From positions 1 through 56,706 of the forward strand of contig URAM01000008.1 in the NCBI GenBank assembly GCA_900545815.1: a DNA stretch of 56,706 bases, given 5' to 3'. The stretch is from an uncultured Eubacteriales bacterium. Its GTDB lineage: Bacteria > Bacillota > Clostridia > Oscillospirales > Oscillospiraceae. A program made the position numbers and the translations under genes. The notes beneath the pieces are model-generated. The model was not told the origin of the DNA. It searched no databases and saw only the letters and a program-made list of their open reading frames with translations. Within the stretch, counting starts at the first letter, position 1. Each line of letters begins with the position of its first letter. Below, piece after piece: positions 7,841 to 16,436 of this stretch.

Positions 7841-8482
7841 TCAAGGCCGCAGGAGCACCAACTCCACCGTATTCCCGTCCGTCAGCGTCAGGCTGCCGAA
7901 AGCGTACTCCTTCCCCTCATAGCGGCAGAACTTCCCCAGGATAATGCTGCCAGAGCCAGCCACATAGCACTCGTTGTTGCGATAGACGCCGGAGAGAACG
8001 CTGTCTGCCTTGCCTGTCTCGTCCCGTGGTGTTCGCTCCTCCCAACACATCTGATACCAGTCCAGGGTCAGGCGGCAGTCCTGGGCCTTACCGGTGATGG
8101 TTACATTGAGCAGCTCTCTGGCGTAAGGCTCCATCTTCCGGTCAGCAGCGTAGACGATCATCCCCTTCCAGCTGCCGGACAGCGTGTCAAATTCCGTCAG
8201 CCGTTTTGCCTTTTGCCACACGCCGGTTTCCCGCACCGTGTCGTACCACTGGAACTCCTCCAAGGTGGGACGGTCGGCGGCAGAGACAACCGTCTCCGCC
8301 GGTATGCCGCCGCTCTCCGGCCAGCCTACCACCTGCACCTCATCTGGCAGCGTATCCCGACTGGACGTTCCGATCATGTACACAGCGGCGCACAGCACCA
8401 GCAGGACAGCAAGCACCACAACCGCCCGTGTCACCCCTGTGCGGCGTTTTCCCGCACCTGATTCACCATGTTTTTCAACCAA
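7841..8482 (-). CDS. Membrane-anchored hypothetical protein
   Basis: 213 residues, not recognised. A basic N-terminus (residues 1-17) is followed by one hydrophobic segment (about 18-38), then a soluble region expected outside the membrane. The outer part has a beta-rich end (SGSIILGKFCRYEGKEYAFGSLTLTDG) suggesting a small lipocalin- or barrel-like domain, but no family was identified. It begins with TTG after a purine-rich AAGGAGAGAGGG stretch. It is probably a single gene. Confidence 0.55.
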   Translation of the reverse strand: MVEKHGESGAGKRRTGVTRAVVVLAVLLVLCAAVYMIGTSSRDTLPDEVQVVGWPESGGIPAETVVSAADRPTLEEFQWYDTVRETGVWQKAKRLTEFDTLSGSWKGMIVYAADRKMEPYARELLNVTITGKAQDCRLTLDWYQMCWEERTPRDETGKADSVLSGVYRNNECYVAGSGSIILGKFCRYEGKEYAFGSLTLTDGNTVELVLLRP

Positions 8483-8600
8483 GACCCTCTCTCCTTCCTT
8501 CTCTCGTCACCATCCGATGGAGCCATCGGACGGCAGGGTTTGGGGGAACTGTTTCCATTATATCAGGAAATCAAAGGAAGGAAAAGGGGAAATGTGAGAA

Positions 8601-9422
8601 TCAGCCCGCCCGCTTGCGCACTGGATAGCAGACTTCCGTGACAAATTCCTCCGGATTCTGCGTCTCTGCTGGGCTGACGTGATAGATGTTGAACATGGGG
8701 CCGCAGCACACATAGCCATTGTCCGTCAGCCAAGCGACCACTGCCTCATTGGCTTCGCCGATGTGGGAATAGCCCCCCTGAAAGACGCAGCTGGCCACAG
8801 TCACCGGCGGCAGGGTGCGGAACTGCACATGTTCCGTGTCCGGATAGGTTCCCTTCACCGTTTTTTGCGCCTCCACCTCCACATTAGATTCCTTGAACTC
8901 CCTGTCCAGGAAGGTCACGCTGCAATAGCAGGGGTCATCAGGCACCAGATGCAGGGGGGCAGTCTCCGAGCAGAGCACATCCCACACCATTCCCTCGTCC
9001 TCGTAGCGGGGCAGGGTCATGCGGACACAGGCGGCATAGCGTTCGGGCAGGGTCTTTACGGTCACATTGTATTTCATATTGTCGTCCTTTCTCAATCGTT
9101 TCCGTGCTGTCTCCAAAAGCCGCAGTTTTTGAGTCGTGTCCTCCCACAGAGCGGTCAGCTCCGCCTCCCGCACCTTCAAATAGGCGTCCAGCGCCTCCCG
9201 ATCCTCATAGATGGTCAAAATCTCTCGAATGGCGGCCAGACTGAACCCTAAGTCTTTCAGCGCTGTGATGCGGAACACCTGGGACAGCTGGTTCTCGCTG
9301 TAGTAACGATAGCCGGTCATCTGGTCGATCTCCGAGGGGGTCAGCAGCCCTTTCTGGTCGTAGTGACGCAGCATCCGGACACTGACTCTGGACAGTTTGG
9401 AAAATTCACCGATCTTCAGCAT
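8601..9422 (-). CDS. MerR-family regulator with GyrI-like effector domain
   Basis: 273 residues. A winged HTH of MerR type spans residues 1-70 (MLKIGEFSKLSRVSVRMLRHYDQKGLL, then YYSENQL). A dimerisation helix covers ~75-115. A GyrI-like small-molecule-binding domain follows (~120-273), the architecture of multidrug-sensing BmrR-like activators. The ATG at 9422 has GGAGGT upstream, whereas the longer frame has none. The upstream promoter has the 19-base spacer that MerR proteins remodel, so autoregulation is likely. No transporter gene lies next to it, so the regulon is unknown. Confidence 0.85.
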   Translation of the reverse strand: MLKIGEFSKLSRVSVRMLRHYDQKGLLTPSEIDQMTGYRYYSENQLSQVFRITALKDLGFSLAAIREILTIYEDREALDAYLKVREAELTALWEDTTQKLRLLETARKRLRKDDNMKYNVTVKTLPERYAACVRMTLPRYEDEGMVWDVLCSETAPLHLVPDDPCYCSVTFLDREFKESNVEVEAQKTVKGTYPDTEHVQFRTLPPVTVASCVFQGGYSHIGEANEAVVAWLTDNGYVCCGPMFNIYHVSPAETQNPEEFVTEVCYPVRKRAG

Positions 9423-9464
9423 AGCGGTACCTCCGTGCTGGTTCTGATTTCTGAGCTCAAGGAG

Positions 9465-9495
9465 AGGATAAGGCATGACACTGTGTGAGAGTCAA
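9465..9495 (-). promoter_or_regulatory. MerR-type promoter with 19-base spacer
   Basis: Minus-strand TTGACT (9490-9495), exactly 19 bases, then TATCCT (9465-9470). The spacer holds a small dyad around CACACAGTG. Over-long spacers are diagnostic of MerR-controlled promoters. Confidence 0.65.
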
Positions 9496-9525
9496 GAGGC
9501 CTTGCGCATTTTTTCTGTGCAAACA

Positions 9526-9560
9526 ACAGCTCCCAGCGCAAGTCATCCAATGGGAGCTGT
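9526..9560. other. Long hairpin upstream of the MerR gene
   Basis: ACAGCTCCCA and TGGGAGCTGT form a perfect 10-bp stem around a 15-base loop. There is no T tract of terminator type. It may be an extra operator or an RNA hairpin. Nothing coding is seen between it and the spoVAC terminator. Confidence 0.4.
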
Positions 9561-9759
9561 CCGTTTCACACAGTTACGCGTTTCTTGTCCCTGGCGGCCT
9601 GCCCGGCGTGAACGCTCCGTCGCCCCCGCCGCCAGTCCAGCAGCGTCCACAGACGCAGCACCAGGACAAGGAGGATGTCCAACGTGTTTTCTGACCTTTC
9701 GATTGCTCCCTCTTGCAAAAAACAAGGTTCTTGCCGCCATTATACTGAAAATCTGACCC

Positions 9760-9794
9760 AAAAACAATGCCGCAGGTGTACCACCTGCGGCATT
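9760..9794 (-). terminator. Terminator of spoVAC
   Basis: AATGCCGCAGGTG/CACCTGCGGCATT stem followed by TTTTT on the minus strand. Confidence 0.85.
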
Positions 9795-9815
9795 GCCCAC
9801 TCTGTTCCGTTTCCT

Positions 9816-10262
9816 TCACTGCCCCATTCCGATCAGCTGTAGGATGATGCCATAGATGACGCTGGAGCCGATGCCGAACACGATCACCGGTCCGGCGATG
9901 GTGAACATCTTGGCCGCCATACCGGCGACGAACCCCTCACTCTTGAACTCCATGGCCGGCGCCACCACTGAGTTTGCAAATCCAGTCACCGGCACCAACG
10001 TGCCGGCGCCGGCGTGCTTGGCGAGCTTTTCATAGAGATCCAGACCGGTGAGCAGGGCGGACAACAGCACCAGCGTGATGGTCACCGCCGTTCCGGCATC
10101 CGTCTTGCTCAGCCCCATGCTCTGGTACCACTCCTGGAACCCCTGGCCAATACAGCAGATCAGACCGCCCACCACAAAGGCCCACAGCATATTCTTCCAC
10201 ATGGGGGATGGTTTCGATTTCTTATTGACCAATTTCCCATAGTCCTGGTCGGTCATATCCAT
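9816..10262 (-). CDS. spoVAC: Stage V sporulation protein AC
   Basis: 148 residues with four hydrophobic segments (about 28-48, 60-80, 85-110, 118-145). The family pattern YGKLVNKKSKPSP near the N-terminus and GTLVPVTGFANSVVAPAMEFKSEGFV in the middle is clear. SpoVA proteins sit in the spore inner membrane and pass dipicolinic acid into the forespore and out at germination. SpoVAC acts as a mechanosensitive channel in Bacillus. It is normally followed by spoVAD and spoVAE, but here the gene stands alone with its own terminator, so partner genes must lie elsewhere or this is a paralogue. Confidence 0.9.
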   Translation of the reverse strand: MDMTDQDYGKLVNKKSKPSPMWKNMLWAFVVGGLICCIGQGFQEWYQSMGLSKTDAGTAVTITLVLLSALLTGLDLYEKLAKHAGAGTLVPVTGFANSVVAPAMEFKSEGFVAGMAAKMFTIAGPVIVFGIGSSVIYGIILQLIGMGQ

Positions 10263-10313
10263 CCAAATGCAACCCCTTTCCTGGCTTTTTCACAGTATGT
10301 CCCATTCGCCCAG

Positions 10314-10342
10314 AAAAAAACCGCTCTCCCAAAGAGAGCGGT
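10314..10342 (-). terminator. Terminator of the CMD/AhpD-like gene
   Basis: GACCGCTCT stem with a seven-T run on the minus strand. Confidence 0.85.
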
Positions 10343-10356
10343 CAAAAATACCTTTT

Positions 10357-10713
10357 TTACTTGTCGAAGTCGTGCTCAAATTCATTCACCGCTGCCAGCA
10401 GGTAGGTGGAAGAATAGGCCATGCTGGGGCCTGCGCCGAAACCGCCTGCGGCAACCATAGCGGCATCCAAAATCTCCTGACGGGTGGCGCCTGCCTGATA
10501 GGCGTTGTAGACGTGTACCACAATGCAGTACTTGCAGCGGTTGTAGGCGGCGATGCCCACGCTGATCAGCTCTTTGGTCTTGACATCCAAGGCACTGGCT
10601 TCAAAGGCGGCATTCTGCAAACTCATGAAAGCCTGGACGGTCATGCCTTCTTCCTTGGAGATGGTGTTGACGCCGTTCATAAAATCATTCAAAATGTCTC
10701 TTACGTTTTCCAT
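10357..10713 (-). CDS. Carboxymuconolactone decarboxylase (CMD/AhpD) family protein
   Basis: 118 residues, all-helical AhpD-like fold. The CxxC with nearby His (CKYCIVVHVYNA, near residue 60) is the redox-active motif of AhpD-like proteins. These often act as thiol reductants in peroxide defence or in uncharacterised redox steps. True decarboxylases of the family lack the CxxC, so a redox role is more likely. AGGAGG precedes the ATG, and a good promoter lies upstream. Single gene. Confidence 0.85.
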   Translation of the reverse strand: MENVRDILNDFMNGVNTISKEEGMTVQAFMSLQNAAFEASALDVKTKELISVGIAAYNRCKYCIVVHVYNAYQAGATRQEILDAAMVAAGGFGAGPSMAYSSTYLLAAVNEFEHDFDK

Positions 10714-10755
10714 GGGATAACCTCCTAAAGTCAGTATTGCAAAACACTTTTTTAT

Positions 10756-10784
10756 AGTATAAATTATACAAACCCAAAAAGCAA
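10756..10784 (-). promoter_or_regulatory. Promoter of the CMD/AhpD-like gene
   Basis: Minus-strand TTGCTT (10779-10784), 17 bases, TATACT (10756-10761). Confidence 0.55.
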
Positions 10785-10792
10785 CCCTATTT

Positions 10793-12109
10793 TTACCCTT
10801 CCTCTGCTTCTGTCTGGCCTGCGGCCTTTTTCTTGGCTGCCGCCGCCTCCGCCGCCTGCTGTGCCCGATGGGTGGCCAGCATCACTTCCAGCCGATTTTC
10901 CTCCTGGGACTCCAGCAATTCCCCGATGAGCTGGTTGGAGAGCAGGAAGCCCGTGGGGGTAAAGTGCCACCGGCCGTTGTCCTCCTGCACCACCCAGCCG
11001 CTGTCTCGGAACCGCTCCAGCTTTTTTTCCAGCGGTGTGAAATTCATCCGGAAGGTGCTGCTGTACTCGTTGCCCTCGATGCCTTCCACCGTGCGCATCC
11101 GGAGCATGAGATATTCATATCCCCGTTCTTCTGGGGGGATCATCTCCGAGCTGTCCACAATGACACCGCCGTTGAGCATACCGGAAATATATCCTTCCAG
11201 ATCCCGCACATAGCTATACCGGCGGCCGCCGAAGTCGGAGTGGGCAGAGGGGCCTACCCCCACATACTCCTGCCCCAGCCAATACTTCCTATTGTGCCGA
11301 GAGCGATAGCCCTCCTTGGCAAAGTTGGACACCTCATACTGCTCATAGCCCAGCTCTGCCAGCCGGTTCACCGCCCACAGGTACTCGTCCGCCTGGTCAT
11401 CGCTGCTGACCAGGTTCAGCTCGTCCTTCCGCTGCCACAGGGGCGTCCCCTCCTCCAGGGTCAGGGCGTACATGGAGATGTGCTCCGGCTCCAGCGCCAA
11501 AATGGCCTCCACTGACTCCTGCCACGCCGCCATGGTCTGGTCAGGCAGGCCGAAGATCAAGTCCAGATTCAGATTTTTGAACCCAGCCTTCCGGATCAGC
11601 TTCACTGCCTGCTCCGCCTGCTCAAAGGTGTGCAGCCGGTTGAGTAGGGTCAGCTCCTGGTCATGGGCGGACTGGACGCCCATGGAGATGCGGTTGACGC
11701 CCCCGTGGCGCAGGGTGCGCAGCAGAGAGGGGGTCACGCTGTCCGGATTCACCTCCACGGTGATCTCGCAGTCTCTGGTCAGGTGATATTCCTTATGGAT
11801 GGCTTTGAACAGCTGCTTCAGGGCGCTCTCCGGCAAAATGCTGGGCGTGCCGCCGCCCAGATAGATGGTATCCAGCACATATCCCTCCGTCCGAGGCGCC
11901 AGCTCCTGCAAGTTCAGCAACAACGCCCGGATGTAATCCCGCATCCGATCCTCGCTGTTGGCCAGAGAATAAAAATCACAGTAATCGCATTTTCGCCGAC
12001 AGAAGGGTATGTGGATATACAGACCCAACCTGCGTCCCCGCAGGCTGCGCATCCGTCTCCGCTGTAATTTCAGCTCTCGTTTTTGGTGCTGGCGAATTTG
12101 TTTTTTCAT
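10793..12109 (-). CDS. hemW: Radical SAM heme chaperone HemW (CPO-like)
   Basis: 438 residues. The radical SAM cluster motif CRRKCDYC lies near residue 38 in the HemW context LYIHIPFC. GGGTPS (near 105) and MGVQS (near 142) are SAM-binding and family motifs. The HemW C-terminal domain spans about 300-400. HemW inserts heme into target proteins and is often misnamed oxygen-independent coproporphyrinogen oxidase. It is longer than usual (about 380): ~30 basic residues precede the domain, and a low-complexity Ala/Lys/Glu tail of ~35 follows. The start has only a weak GAGG site, so an internal start after the basic stretch is possible. Confidence 0.88.
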   Translation of the reverse strand: MKKQIRQHQKRELKLQRRRMRSLRGRRLGLYIHIPFCRRKCDYCDFYSLANSEDRMRDYIRALLLNLQELAPRTEGYVLDTIYLGGGTPSILPESALKQLFKAIHKEYHLTRDCEITVEVNPDSVTPSLLRTLRHGGVNRISMGVQSAHDQELTLLNRLHTFEQAEQAVKLIRKAGFKNLNLDLIFGLPDQTMAAWQESVEAILALEPEHISMYALTLEEGTPLWQRKDELNLVSSDDQADEYLWAVNRLAELGYEQYEVSNFAKEGYRSRHNRKYWLGQEYVGVGPSAHSDFGGRRYSYVRDLEGYISGMLNGGVIVDSSEMIPPEERGYEYLMLRMRTVEGIEGNEYSSTFRMNFTPLEKKLERFRDSGWVVQEDNGRWHFTPTGFLLSNQLIGELLESQEENRLEVMLATHRAQQAAEAAAAKKKAAGQTEAEEG

Positions 12110-12159
12110 GGAGGTTCCTCGCTTCCAGGGTTCCTATCCCGTTCTGGTAATCTGGTAAC

Positions 12160-12187
12160 ATTATAAAGGATTATCTGGATTTTGCAA
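12160..12187 (-). promoter_or_regulatory. Promoter of hemW
   Basis: Minus-strand TTGCAA (12182-12187), 16 bases, TATAAT (12160-12165). Confidence 0.6.
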
Positions 12188-12216
12188 CTGAAATCCTGCC
12201 AAAATTCCCGCAGAAC

Positions 12217-12246
12217 TTGACACCTCTCCCCTTCCTGCGCTATCCT
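12217..12246 (+). promoter_or_regulatory. Promoter of the rluA-like/amidohydrolase operon
   Basis: TTGACA (12217-12222), 18 bases, TATCCT (12241-12246). Confidence 0.6.
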
Positions 12247-12290
12247 TAGTTTTGCTAACCCTGTTTCCTAATAAGGGAGGATGTCAGAAC

Positions 12291-13229
12291 TTGTCAACGC
12301 TCACCTTTCTCATCACGCCGGAGCAGGATGGCCGCCGCCTGTCCCGTCTCCTGCGCACAGACTGCCGCTGTTCCGCCCGACTGGTCAAACAACTGAAATA
12401 CCTGCCGGATGGGATCTTATTAGACGGCGCCCGTGCCTTTTTAGACCAGCGCGTGTCCGCCGGACAGAGACTCATTTTGACCCTGCCGCCTGACCCGCCC
12501 TCGGATATCGTTCCCCGTGCCGCGCCGCTGGACATCCTTTTTGAGGACGAACATCTCCTGGTGATCAACAAGCCCGCCTATGTCCCCGTTCACCCTGGCC
12601 CAGGCCACCACACAGACTCCCTGGGCAACTTTGTGACCTGGCATTATCTACAGCAAGGTGTCCATCACACCTATCGTCCAGTCAATCGCCTGGATCGTTC
12701 CACTTCCGGACTTTTGTGCGTGGCAAAAACCGGATATGTCCAAGAACTTCTAAAACTGCAACTTCACACCCAGTCCTTTATTCGAATCTATACGGCGTAT
12801 TGCCACTGTTTTATGCCACTACAACAGAATTTCGTAAACGCCCCTATCGGGCGTGAAAAAGACAGTATTTTAAAGCGGGAAATTCGTTCAGACGGCGCGC
12901 CTGCACTGACCTACTTTCAGGTGCTGGCCAGCCGAGCTGATCGCACGCTCCTGGCGCTGAAATTGGCCACCGGACGCACCCATCAGATCCGCGTCCACAT
13001 GGCCTCCATTGGACATCCCCTGTTCGGTGATTTTCTCTACGGCCAGGAGGAGCCGGAGATCATCGGCCGAACGGCGCTGCACGCCTGGCACCTCTCCTTT
13101 CTCCACCCTATCACAGGTAAAAAACTGGAGTTTACTGCACCTCCCCCTGCCGATCTGACCGCTCTCTTTCCCGATTACACCTATCCCGACCCCGCAACCC
13201 TACAATTTGGAAAGGACAACCCATGCTAA
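12291..13229 (+). CDS. RluA-family pseudouridine synthase
   Basis: About 312 residues. An S4-like N-terminal RNA-binding segment (~10-75) is followed by the catalytic domain with RLDRSTSG (near residue 135), whose Asp is the catalytic nucleophile of RluA/RluD/RluC enzymes. HQIRVH (near residue 230) and the FLYG segment are typical C-terminal motifs. It converts uridines in rRNA or tRNA to pseudouridine; the exact site cannot be told. The TTG start at 12291 is chosen because AAGGGAGG lies 10 bases upstream. It overlaps the following gene by 7 bases, indicating an operon. Confidence 0.85.
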   Translation: MSTLTFLITPEQDGRRLSRLLRTDCRCSARLVKQLKYLPDGILLDGARAFLDQRVSAGQRLILTLPPDPPSDIVPRAAPLDILFEDEHLLVINKPAYVPVHPGPGHHTDSLGNFVTWHYLQQGVHHTYRPVNRLDRSTSGLLCVAKTGYVQELLKLQLHTQSFIRIYTAYCHCFMPLQQNFVNAPIGREKDSILKREIRSDGAPALTYFQVLASRADRTLLALKLATGRTHQIRVHMASIGHPLFGDFLYGQEEPEIIGRTALHAWHLSFLHPITGKKLEFTAPPPADLTALFPDYTYPDPATLQFGKDNPC

Positions 13230-14005
13230 TTGATTTCCACACCCACACGTTTCCCGACCCTTTGGCTGAACGGGTGGTCGATAACTTCGCCAAGATCCGT
13301 CCCATCCCCGCCCCCACTGCAAAGAATCTCCTGGCGCACGAAAAACGCGCCGGCGCTGACTGCATCGTAAACCTCCCCGTAGCCTTTCGGCCAGACACGG
13401 TGCAGAGCGTAAACGACTTTGCCTTTCATCTCCAATCCCCCACCTTTCTCACGCTGGCCGCCATCCATCCGGACAGTCCCGATGTGATGGAGCAGCTAGA
13501 TGCGTTAAAGGCTCAGGGCGTCAAAGGGGTCAAGCTGCATCCGGAATTGCAGATTTTCCCCTTTGACAGCCCCAAATACCGGCCATTATACAACAAAATC
13601 GGCTCATTAGGGTTTATTACTGTCATCCACTCCGGCATCTCCTTCTCCCCCAAAGTGCCCCAGCTGACCCCCAAGGTCTTTCTGTCTATGGCAGAAGAAT
13701 TTCGCGGCGCACCGGTGGTATTGGCGCACATGGGCGGCGCCTGCATCACTGCGGAAGAACGCGCCATGGCCATGGATCAGCCCATCTATGTGGACACTTC
13801 CCTCTCCACCTTGCTCGTTCAGCCAGATGATTTTCTGCGCCAGCTGGAGGGCTTCGGCGTAGATCGAGTTCTTTTCGGCAGCGACTTCCCCTACGCCCTG
13901 CCGGAGGATATGCTGGCCTACTTGGAAGCGCTCCCCCTGACATCGGAGGAACGCCAAGCCATCTACTGCGGCAACGCCATCCGCCTGCTGGGTTGGCCGC
14001 TGTGA
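13223..14005 (+). CDS. Amidohydrolase family protein (metal-dependent TIM barrel)
   Basis: 260 residues of the amidohydrolase-2 type. DFHTHTF at residues 3-9 gives the HxH metal pair. A later HPE, VIHSGIS, VLAHMGG and GSDFPY supply the other expected metal and catalytic His/Asp residues. Family members hydrolyse or decarboxylate small aromatic or lactone substrates, and none can be assigned here. It is translationally coupled to the pseudouridine synthase gene (7-base overlap). Confidence 0.82.
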   Translation: MLIDFHTHTFPDPLAERVVDNFAKIRPIPAPTAKNLLAHEKRAGADCIVNLPVAFRPDTVQSVNDFAFHLQSPTFLTLAAIHPDSPDVMEQLDALKAQGVKGVKLHPELQIFPFDSPKYRPLYNKIGSLGFITVIHSGISFSPKVPQLTPKVFLSMAEEFRGAPVVLAHMGGACITAEERAMAMDQPIYVDTSLSTLLVQPDDFLRQLEGFGVDRVLFGSDFPYALPEDMLAYLEALPLTSEERQAIYCGNAIRLLGWPL

Positions 14006-14011
14006 ACGCAG

Positions 14012-14050
14012 AAAGCGGCTGCTGTCCCTGGACAAGCAGCCGCTTTTTTA
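14012..14050. terminator. Terminator between convergent amidohydrolase and birA genes
   Basis: AAGCGGCTGCTGTCC stem with six T on the plus strand. Confidence 0.8.
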
Positions 14051-14084
14051 TATCAACATTTTTGTGTTTCTGTTTTGACTCCTG

Positions 14085-15074
14085 TCAACTGTATCCCAGC
14101 AGTCCCCGCACCGTCACTTCCCCGCTGGTCACCGTCTCTCGGCTGCCGTCCGGATAACGGACAATGAGGCCGAAGTGATCGTCAATATCCTCGGCAAAGG
14201 CCACCCTGGGCTCCTGTCCTGTCCGGAGAATCTGCACCTCCTTGCCCAGGGTGATGCAGGCAGCCCGATAGCGTTCTAAATAATCCCCTTTTCCGGTCAG
14301 CCACGCAGCGTACATCCGATCGAGGCTGTTGACGATTTCTGCCACCAGCGGCCCCCGTTGCACTGGCTTACCGACTCCCATAACCAAAGAACCGGCAATT
14401 TTCTGAATATTTTGGGGAAAATCTGCTGTTACTTCATTGACATTTAATCCAATTCCAGGTACAATATACTCTAGCGTGCCACACTCCCCTTCAATGGCCA
14501 TCTCTGTGAGTATCCCACAGACCTTTTTTCCGGCCAGCAGAAGGTCATTGGTCCACTTAATATCCAACCGCAGCCCCGTTGCACGCTCTACCCCTTCGCA
14601 GACTGCCACTGCTACATAGGCCGTCAGGTTCAGTGCCTGCGCCGGCTCCACTGTCGGCTTCAGAAGGACACTCAGGTAGATCCCCTTGTCCTTGGGAGAG
14701 TGAAATGCCCGTCCCAAGCGACCCCGTCCGCCAGTCTGACAATTGGCTACCGCCACTGCGCCGGAGGGCAGGTTATGACTCTCCCGCTTCAAATAATTGT
14801 TGGTAGAGTCCACCTCCTGAAAACAGATCAGAGGATCTCCCAGCCGCTCCGTCCGCAGCCAGGGGCGAATCTCTCCCTCGGTGAGCAGGTCAGGGGAGGC
14901 GACCAGCCGGTACCCCTTTCGGGTAGCGGATTCGATGTGGTATCCATCCTGACGCAAACTGTTAACGGCCTTGCTGACTGCCGCCCGACTGACGCCCAGC
15001 TGCTGGCTGATGACCTCACCGGACAGATAGTCCTGCTGCTGCTTCAGCATGGCCAGTATTTCCTGTTTTCCCAT
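14085..15074 (-). CDS. birA: Biotin--[acetyl-CoA-carboxylase] ligase / biotin repressor
   Basis: 329 residues. The N-terminal HTH (about 5-60; GVSRAAVSKAVNSLR) marks the bifunctional BirA class that both attaches biotin to carrier proteins and represses biotin genes. The catalytic domain shows GRGRLGRAFHSP (biotin/adenylate-binding loop, near residue 120) and KWTNDLL (near 180). A C-terminal SH3-like domain follows. The ATG at 15074 is chosen from the AGAGAGG upstream and the usual N-terminus; an ATG four codons earlier touches that site. It lies 73 bases after spmB on the same strand. No biotin gene or operator was seen nearby. Confidence 0.88.
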   Translation of the reverse strand: MGKQEILAMLKQQQDYLSGEVISQQLGVSRAAVSKAVNSLRQDGYHIESATRKGYRLVASPDLLTEGEIRPWLRTERLGDPLICFQEVDSTNNYLKRESHNLPSGAVAVANCQTGGRGRLGRAFHSPKDKGIYLSVLLKPTVEPAQALNLTAYVAVAVCEGVERATGLRLDIKWTNDLLLAGKKVCGILTEMAIEGECGTLEYIVPGIGLNVNEVTADFPQNIQKIAGSLVMGVGKPVQRGPLVAEIVNSLDRMYAAWLTGKGDYLERYRAACITLGKEVQILRTGQEPRVAFAEDIDDHFGLIVRYPDGSRETVTSGEVTVRGLLGYS

Positions 15075-15147
15075 TGCGTGTACCATCCTCTCTGGTGACA
15101 GATTTTGATGCTGTCCTATTCTAGCATGGACACGCAGGATTGGCAAT

Positions 15148-15672
15148 TCATCCGCCGAAAAACAGGCGCACTGCCCAACTGGCAGCCACGAATCCACACA
15201 GATCCGCACACAGCGCCGCCGGAATGGCGTAGCGGGTGTTCCGGATACCGGCAGCGCCGAAGTAGACGGCGATGGTGTAAAAGGTCGTCTCCGTGCTGCC
15301 CAGCATCACCGCCGCTGTGCGGCCGATGAGGGAATCGGGGCCATAGCGCTGGATCAGCTCCGACCCCACCCCCAGGGCGCCGCTGCCGCTGATGGGGCGG
15401 ATGAGCATCAGTCCCACCGTCTCCGGCGGAATGCCCAGCCGATGCAGCACCGGCGACAGCGCCTGGGCCAGCCAGTCCAGCAGGCCGGATGCCCGAAGCA
15501 TATGCACCGCCGTCAGCAGCCCCACCAGGGCGGGCAGGATGCGGACAAGGATCTTCATCCCATCCACAGCGCCATCGGCCAGCCCTTGGTAGACATCCAC
15601 CCGTTTTACCGTGCCTGTGATGGCCACAGCGGCCAGGATACCAGGCACCAGCATCGTAAAAAACAACGTCAC
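15148..15672 (-). CDS. spmB: Spore maturation protein B
   Basis: 174-residue membrane protein with Gate/nucleoside-transporter-like helices. The motif PISGSGALGVGSELIQRYGPDSLIG and the following STETTFYTIAVYFGAAGI are the SpmB signature. In Bacillus, spmA and spmB mutants make spores with incompletely dehydrated cores. The start lies 6 bases after the spmA stop, so the two are cotranscribed. Confidence 0.92.
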   Translation of the reverse strand: MTLFFTMLVPGILAAVAITGTVKRVDVYQGLADGAVDGMKILVRILPALVGLLTAVHMLRASGLLDWLAQALSPVLHRLGIPPETVGLMLIRPISGSGALGVGSELIQRYGPDSLIGRTAAVMLGSTETTFYTIAVYFGAAGIRNTRYAIPAALCADLCGFVAASWAVRLFFGG

Positions 15673-15678
15673 ATCCCT

Positions 15679-16254
15679 TCACCTCCACACCCGCCGGAGC
15701 ACCTTGGCAGCACAGATGCCCGCTGTCACAGACAGGACAGACGCCAGCCACACGGCAGGCAAAATATCAAAGGGCGTGGCGCAGCCCGCCCCGCTGCGGA
15801 CTGCCGCAACGGTGGTGGGAATGAGCTGGATGGATGCAGTGTTGCAGACGATCAACAGACACATCTCATCGGTGGCATGGTCATCCTCCCCTTGTCTCAT
15901 CCGGCGCACCGCCTGGATGCCCAGAGGGGTTGCCGCATTGCCCAGCCCCAAGAGATTGGCAGACACGTTGGCAGCGATTTTTTCCATCGTCTCCGGCTGA
16001 CGAGCCGCCTCCGGAAAGAGCCGCCCCAACAGCGGCCGCAGTATCCGTTCCAACCCACAGAGCAGGCCGCACCGCCGCATCACCTCCATGACCCCGCACC
16101 ACAGGCACATCACCCCTGCCATGGACAGGCAGAGCTGCACGGCAGCCGCCGCGCCCTCCGTGGCCGCTGCGGACACCTGGGGCATTCGGCCGGTGGCCAG
16201 CCCACAGAGGATGCTGGCCGTCACCATGGCCATCCATAACACTGTCATTGCCAT
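15679..16254 (-). CDS. spmA: Spore maturation protein A
   Basis: 191-residue membrane protein. ANLLGLGNAATPLGIQAVRRM (around residue 104) and the late NTASIQLIPTTV are the characteristic SpmA motifs. It pairs with SpmB directly downstream. A GGGGGGAG ribosome site precedes the ATG. It is the first gene of spmA-spmB-birA. Forespore or mother-cell control was not resolved from the promoter region. Confidence 0.92.
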   Translation of the reverse strand: MAMTVLWMAMVTASILCGLATGRMPQVSAAATEGAAAAVQLCLSMAGVMCLWCGVMEVMRRCGLLCGLERILRPLLGRLFPEAARQPETMEKIAANVSANLLGLGNAATPLGIQAVRRMRQGEDDHATDEMCLLIVCNTASIQLIPTTVAAVRSGAGCATPFDILPAVWLASVLSVTAGICAAKVLRRVWR

Positions 16255-16436
16255 GCGTTCTCCCCCCTTGCTGTTGTTACCTCTATGCGTGGGCAGGGCT
16301 GGAATATGCGCGCTGCGGGACGGAACCCCCTTATGTTTTGTTCAATGCAAGCTCGATTTACCACAGCGGAAAAATCCAAAAAACACACACTCTTCCCTGC
16401 TGTGCGAGCTTGTGCTATAAAGAAAGGAGCCCCCTT

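Noticed and set aside
9475..9819. Several short overlapping frames between the MerR gene and spoVAC
   Set aside because: None has a ribosome site with a plausible protein. The region holds a promoter, a hairpin and a terminator.
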